Assembly (NCBI RefSeq): GCF_902489365.1
Contig: NZ_CABTZR010000051.1
Span: forward strand, 1-16,446
Length of the DNA stretch: 16,446 nucleotides
Origin: an uncultured Corynebacterium sp.
GTDB lineage: Bacteria > Actinomycetota > Actinomycetes > Mycobacteriales > Mycobacteriaceae
Direction of reading: 5' to 3'
Positions within the stretch are counted from its first letter, which is position 1. Each line of letters opens with the position of its first letter. Below the pieces are notes generated by a model. That model was not told the DNA's origin, did not search any database, and saw only the letters and a program-made list of their open reading frames with translations. The translations under genes were made by a program, and so were the position numbers. Shown here piece by piece: positions 14,413-16,446 of the stretch.

Positions 14413-14536
14413 GAAGAATCCTTAATTGTGAACAAATCCTTGCCCAGATCGTATATTATCCCTAGCACCACCGCAAGTGGTTCAACTCACACGCTTTTCC
14501 GTATATGGCACACCCCATGCCGAAAGGAATCTCACT
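14413..14536. promoter_or_regulatory. Divergent promoter/operator between hpa operon and MFS transporter
   Basis: 124-bp divergent intergenic region. An AT-rich near-palindrome ATCGTATATTAT at 14448-14459 overlaps plausible -10 elements for both directions (TATTAT, plus, 14453-14458; TAATAT, minus). It matches 10 of 12 bases of the perfect palindrome at 15962-15973. CGTATAT recurs at 14500-14506, exactly 50 bp from its copy at 14450-14456. Ribosome sites are AAGGAT (minus, 14418-14423) and GAAAGGAA (plus, 14522-14529). Confidence 0.55.
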
Positions 14537-15901
14537 ATGTCGCACGCAACTGTCACGCCGACAATTTCGACGGCCGAACGCCGCCGCGTCGTCGCCGCGA
14601 CGACCATCGGTACCGCCATCGAGTGGTACGACTACTTCCTCTATGCAGCGGTGGCCGGACTCGTGTTCAACCACCTCATGTTCGGCCCGCTCGAAGGTGG
14701 CCTGGCCACCATCATCTCCTTCCTGACCGTTGGCTTGTCCTTCCTGTTCCGCCCAGTTGGCGCGTTCCTAGCAGGGCACTTCGCCGACCGCTTCGGACGC
14801 CGCGTGGTCCTCATGGTCACGCTCATCGCCATGGGCGGCGCGACCACCCTGATCGGCGTTCTGCCAACCTATGAAACCGCCGGCATCTGGGCGCCGATTC
14901 TCCTCATCACCTTGCGCATCATCCAGGGCATCTCTGCTGGTGGCGAATGGGGCTCCGCGGTGCTCATGGCGGTGGAACACGCCCCGACTGACAAGCGCGG
15001 CCTCTACGGCGCAGGCCCCCAGATCGGCGTGCCCGCCGGCCTGCTGCTCTCCTCCGGCGTGCTGTCCATCATGAACACCATCGCGCCTGGCGACGCCTTC
15101 ATGGACTGGGGCTGGCGCGTTCCCTTCCTCCTGTCCTTCGTCCTCGTTCTCGTGGGCTACCTCATCCGCATGGGCGTCGACGAGTCCCCAGTGTTCGCGG
15201 AGATTGCGGAACGCGAAGAGGAAGAAGCCACCAACCCCATCGGCACGCTGTTTAAGAAGTTCACCCCGCTCGTCCTAGTCGCCGCGCTCGTCTTCGCTGG
15301 TAACGGCACCGTCGGATACATGACTACGGGCGGCTACATCCAGCGCTACGCCACCGACCCCGAGGGCCCCGTCGCACTCGACCGCGGTGATGTCCTCAAC
15401 GCCGTGACCGTGTCCGCCTTCTCGTGGGCCTTGACTACATTGTTCGCCGGCTTCATTTCGGATTACATCGGCCGCCGAAACACCTACCTCCTGGGATTCA
15501 TCTTGCAGGGCATCGGCGCTGCCGCCCTCTTCCCGCTGGTCAATACCGGAAGCCTCGGTCTCCTCTACGGCGCACTCCTCTTCCTCACCGTGGGCCTAGG
15601 CCTGACCTATGGCGCGCAGTCCGCGATGTACGCCGAGCTTTTCCCCGCCTCGATTCGCGCCACGGGAGTGTCCATCACCTATGCCCTCGGCTCGGTCCTG
15701 GGCGGCGCCTTCGCCCCCATGATCGCCGCCGCGCTCGTCGAGGCAACTGGTACCACTTTTGCGGTGTCGGGCTACCTCGTATCCGCTTCGATCGTCGGCT
15801 TCATCTGCACCTTCATCCTGCGTGAGCGCAAGGGAATCGCGCTCGGCGCGGAACACGAGGCCGAGCAATCCCGAGGACACTTCATCTTCAGCCCGCGCTA
15901 G
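14537..15901 (+). CDS. MFS transporter, metabolite:H+ symporter (MHS) family
   Basis: 454-residue integral membrane protein, about 12 helices, probably a proton-coupled importer of an aromatic or other organic acid. Seen: the MHS opening GTAIEWYDYFLYA (residues 25-37), MFS motif A around GHFADRFGRR (80-89), RIIQGISAGGEWGSA, and the second-half signature ELFPASIRATGVS. MHS relatives include the shikimate, alpha-ketoglutarate and proline/betaine carriers. HpaX of E. coli belongs to a different MFS branch. Start: ATG at 14537 with GAAAGGAA seven bases upstream. The frame is open 20 codons further, but that stretch lies in the promoter. Divergent from the hpa operon and followed on the same strand by the hydroxylase, so uptake of hydroxyphenylacetate or a precursor is the natural guess, not shown. 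Confidence 0.9.
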   Translation: MSHATVTPTISTAERRRVVAATTIGTAIEWYDYFLYAAVAGLVFNHLMFGPLEGGLATIISFLTVGLSFLFRPVGAFLAGHFADRFGRRVVLMVTLIAMGGATTLIGVLPTYETAGIWAPILLITLRIIQGISAGGEWGSAVLMAVEHAPTDKRGLYGAGPQIGVPAGLLLSSGVLSIMNTIAPGDAFMDWGWRVPFLLSFVLVLVGYLIRMGVDESPVFAEIAEREEEEATNPIGTLFKKFTPLVLVAALVFAGNGTVGYMTTGGYIQRYATDPEGPVALDRGDVLNAVTVSAFSWALTTLFAGFISDYIGRRNTYLLGFILQGIGAAALFPLVNTGSLGLLYGALLFLTVGLGLTYGAQSAMYAELFPASIRATGVSITYALGSVLGGAFAPMIAAALVEATGTTFAVSGYLVSASIVGFICTFILRERKGIALGAEHEAEQSRGHFIFSPR

Positions 15902-16123
15902 ACGACGCCCCTCCACATGAGCCCTCCCAGTTTCGCTAGGGCCATTGTGCGAGGCGGACATATCATATATGATTCTCTTCTAAGACCCAGCTCACATCTC
16001 AGAGACGCCTTGAACTGAGTCACCACCTTCAAGAGCAAAGCTCACATGGCAGTAGGGGAGTGGCGGCTACCCCCGCCACCCCTTCGTTCTCGTTCATTAC
16101 AACCGCTGACTAAGGAGTCCACA
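15902..16123 (+). promoter_or_regulatory. Leader of the aromatic hydroxylase: operator, direct repeat, hairpin
   Basis: 222-bp gap on the plus strand. It contains the perfect 12-bp palindrome ATCATATATGAT (15962-15973), which also offers -10-like hexamers. It has a direct repeat AGCTCACATNNCAG at 15989-16002 and 16039-16052, exactly 50 bp apart. A GC-rich hairpin follows: GTGGCGG (16060-16066) pairs with CCGCCAC (16073-16079), extended by GGG/CCC past a bulged A, and is followed by TTCGTTCTCGTTC. The ribosome site TAAGGAG lies at 16111-16117. Confidence 0.5.
16056..16082 (+). terminator. Terminator-like hairpin ahead of the hydroxylase
   Basis: A 7-bp GC-rich stem (GTGGCGG/CCGCCAC), a bulged A at 16059, and three more G-C pairs, with a 6-base loop CTACCC and a T-rich but interrupted tail (TTCGTTCTCGTTC). 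It could end the transporter transcript, or, if the promoter is the palindromic region at 15962-15973, act as a leader attenuator for the hydroxylase. The tail is weak for an efficient terminator. Confidence 0.45.
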
Positions 16124-16446
16124 GTGCAGTTCCACCACAATGGCTACGTTTCGGAAGATCCCCGCGTGCACGAGCCCGCCGGGTACGGCGTCGATCGTGC
16201 TTCTGAGCTTCCAGATGAAATGGACGTTCTCATTGTGGGCTCCGGGCCCGCAGGCATGATCGCCGCGGCACAGCTCGCAATGTTTCCCAACGTCAATACG
16301 CGCATCATTGAACGTCGCCCGCACCGCCTCGAGCTCGGACAGGCCGACGGCATCCAGTCCCGCTCCGTAGAGACCTTCCAGGCATTCGGCTTTGCCAAGG
16401 AAATCACAGAAGAGGCCTACGAAATCACGGAGATGTCCTTCTGGAA
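16124..16446 (+). CDS. FAD-dependent aromatic hydroxylase (MobA / phenol 2-monooxygenase type), 5' part
   Basis: First 107 residues of a class A flavoprotein monooxygenase that should hydroxylate a phenolic ring using NAD(P)H and O2; the family is about 600 aa, so most is beyond the right edge. Seen: the N-terminal QFHHNGY typical of 3-hydroxybenzoate 4-hydroxylase and phenol hydroxylase relatives, the FAD-binding DVLIVGSGPAGMIAAAQLA, the ribose-contacting IIERRP, and LGQADGIQSRSVETFQAFGF, a signature of this branch. Start: GTG at 16124 with TAAGGAG seven bases upstream. An in-frame ATG at 16046 has no ribosome site and lies inside the hairpin region. By analogy with MobA (3-hydroxybenzoate to protocatechuate) it could turn a monohydroxyphenylacetate into homoprotocatechuate and stand in for HpaBC. 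The substrate is an inference from context. Confidence 0.88.
   Translation, partial: MQFHHNGYVSEDPRVHEPAGYGVDRASELPDEMDVLIVGSGPAGMIAAAQLAMFPNVNTRIIERRPHRLELGQADGIQSRSVETFQAFGFAKEITEEAYEITEMSFW

Noticed and set aside
16046..16123. In-frame upstream ATG for the hydroxylase
   Set aside because: No ribosome site, the extra 26 residues are proline- and arginine-rich and run through the hairpin, and the family N-terminus begins at the GTG.
1..16446. CRISPR arrays, tRNA or rRNA genes, insertion sequences, phage or defence genes
   Set aside because: I looked for regularly spaced repeats, tRNA-like cloverleafs and transposase or nuclease motifs on both strands and saw none that I could support.

Overview
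The window looks like a chromosomal catabolic region of a high-GC Gram-positive bacterium. A Corynebacterium or close relative is my best guess. The reasons are hand counts of about 60% GC in most genes (63% in 1681-1740), AAGGAG-type ribosome sites, an extradiol dioxygenase of the Brevibacterium/Arthrobacter type, an FCD-type GntR regulator, and a putative leaderless regulator gene. The genus is an inference from style, not proven.

Layout, left to right. (1) 1-845, minus: an aldehyde dehydrogenase cut by the window edge. (2) 997-2861, plus: two tandem, paralogous AraC-family regulators. The first has normal GC. The second is AT-rich (38% in 1981-2040). (3) 2830-4176, minus: a flavin amine oxidase converging on the second regulator with a 32-bp overlap. 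(4) 4177-4689: a mostly non-coding stretch with one weak small membrane ORF. (5) 4686-6206, minus: a GMC (choline-dehydrogenase-like) alcohol oxidoreductase. (6) 6352-6375: an intrinsic terminator that closes the next operon. (7) 14412 down to 6405, minus: a homoprotocatechuate (3,4-dihydroxyphenylacetate) meta-cleavage operon in the order hpaG-like/RraA fusion, gntR, hpaE, hpaD, 160-bp gap, hpaH, hpaI, succinate-semialdehyde dehydrogenase. (8) 14537-15901, plus, divergent: an MHS-type MFS transporter. (9) 16124 to the right edge, plus: the start of a flavoprotein aromatic hydroxylase of the MobA/phenol-hydroxylase type.

How they may work together: HpaD opens the ring of 3,4-dihydroxyphenylacetate, HpaE oxidises the semialdehyde, the HpaG-like fusion isomerises and decarboxylates, HpaH hydrates, HpaI cleaves to pyruvate and succinate semialdehyde, and the last dehydrogenase makes succinate. 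The left half supplies plausible feeder enzymes. An amine oxidase and an alcohol oxidoreductase would both give an arylacetaldehyde, and the aldehyde dehydrogenase would turn it into an arylacetic acid. Tyramine, dopamine or tyrosol are candidate substrates (inference). The right-hand hydroxylase and transporter could supply hydroxylated phenylacetate and uptake. No hpaB/hpaC and no separate hpaF are visible.

The most unusual items are: the FAH-RraA fusion standing where a two-FAH-domain HpaG and a separate HpaF would be expected; a 14-bp perfect match to the core of the chromosome-partitioning site parS inside the catabolic operon; the sharp composition change between the two AraC paralogues; and a leader with a 50-bp-spaced direct repeat and terminator-like hairpin ahead of the hydroxylase.
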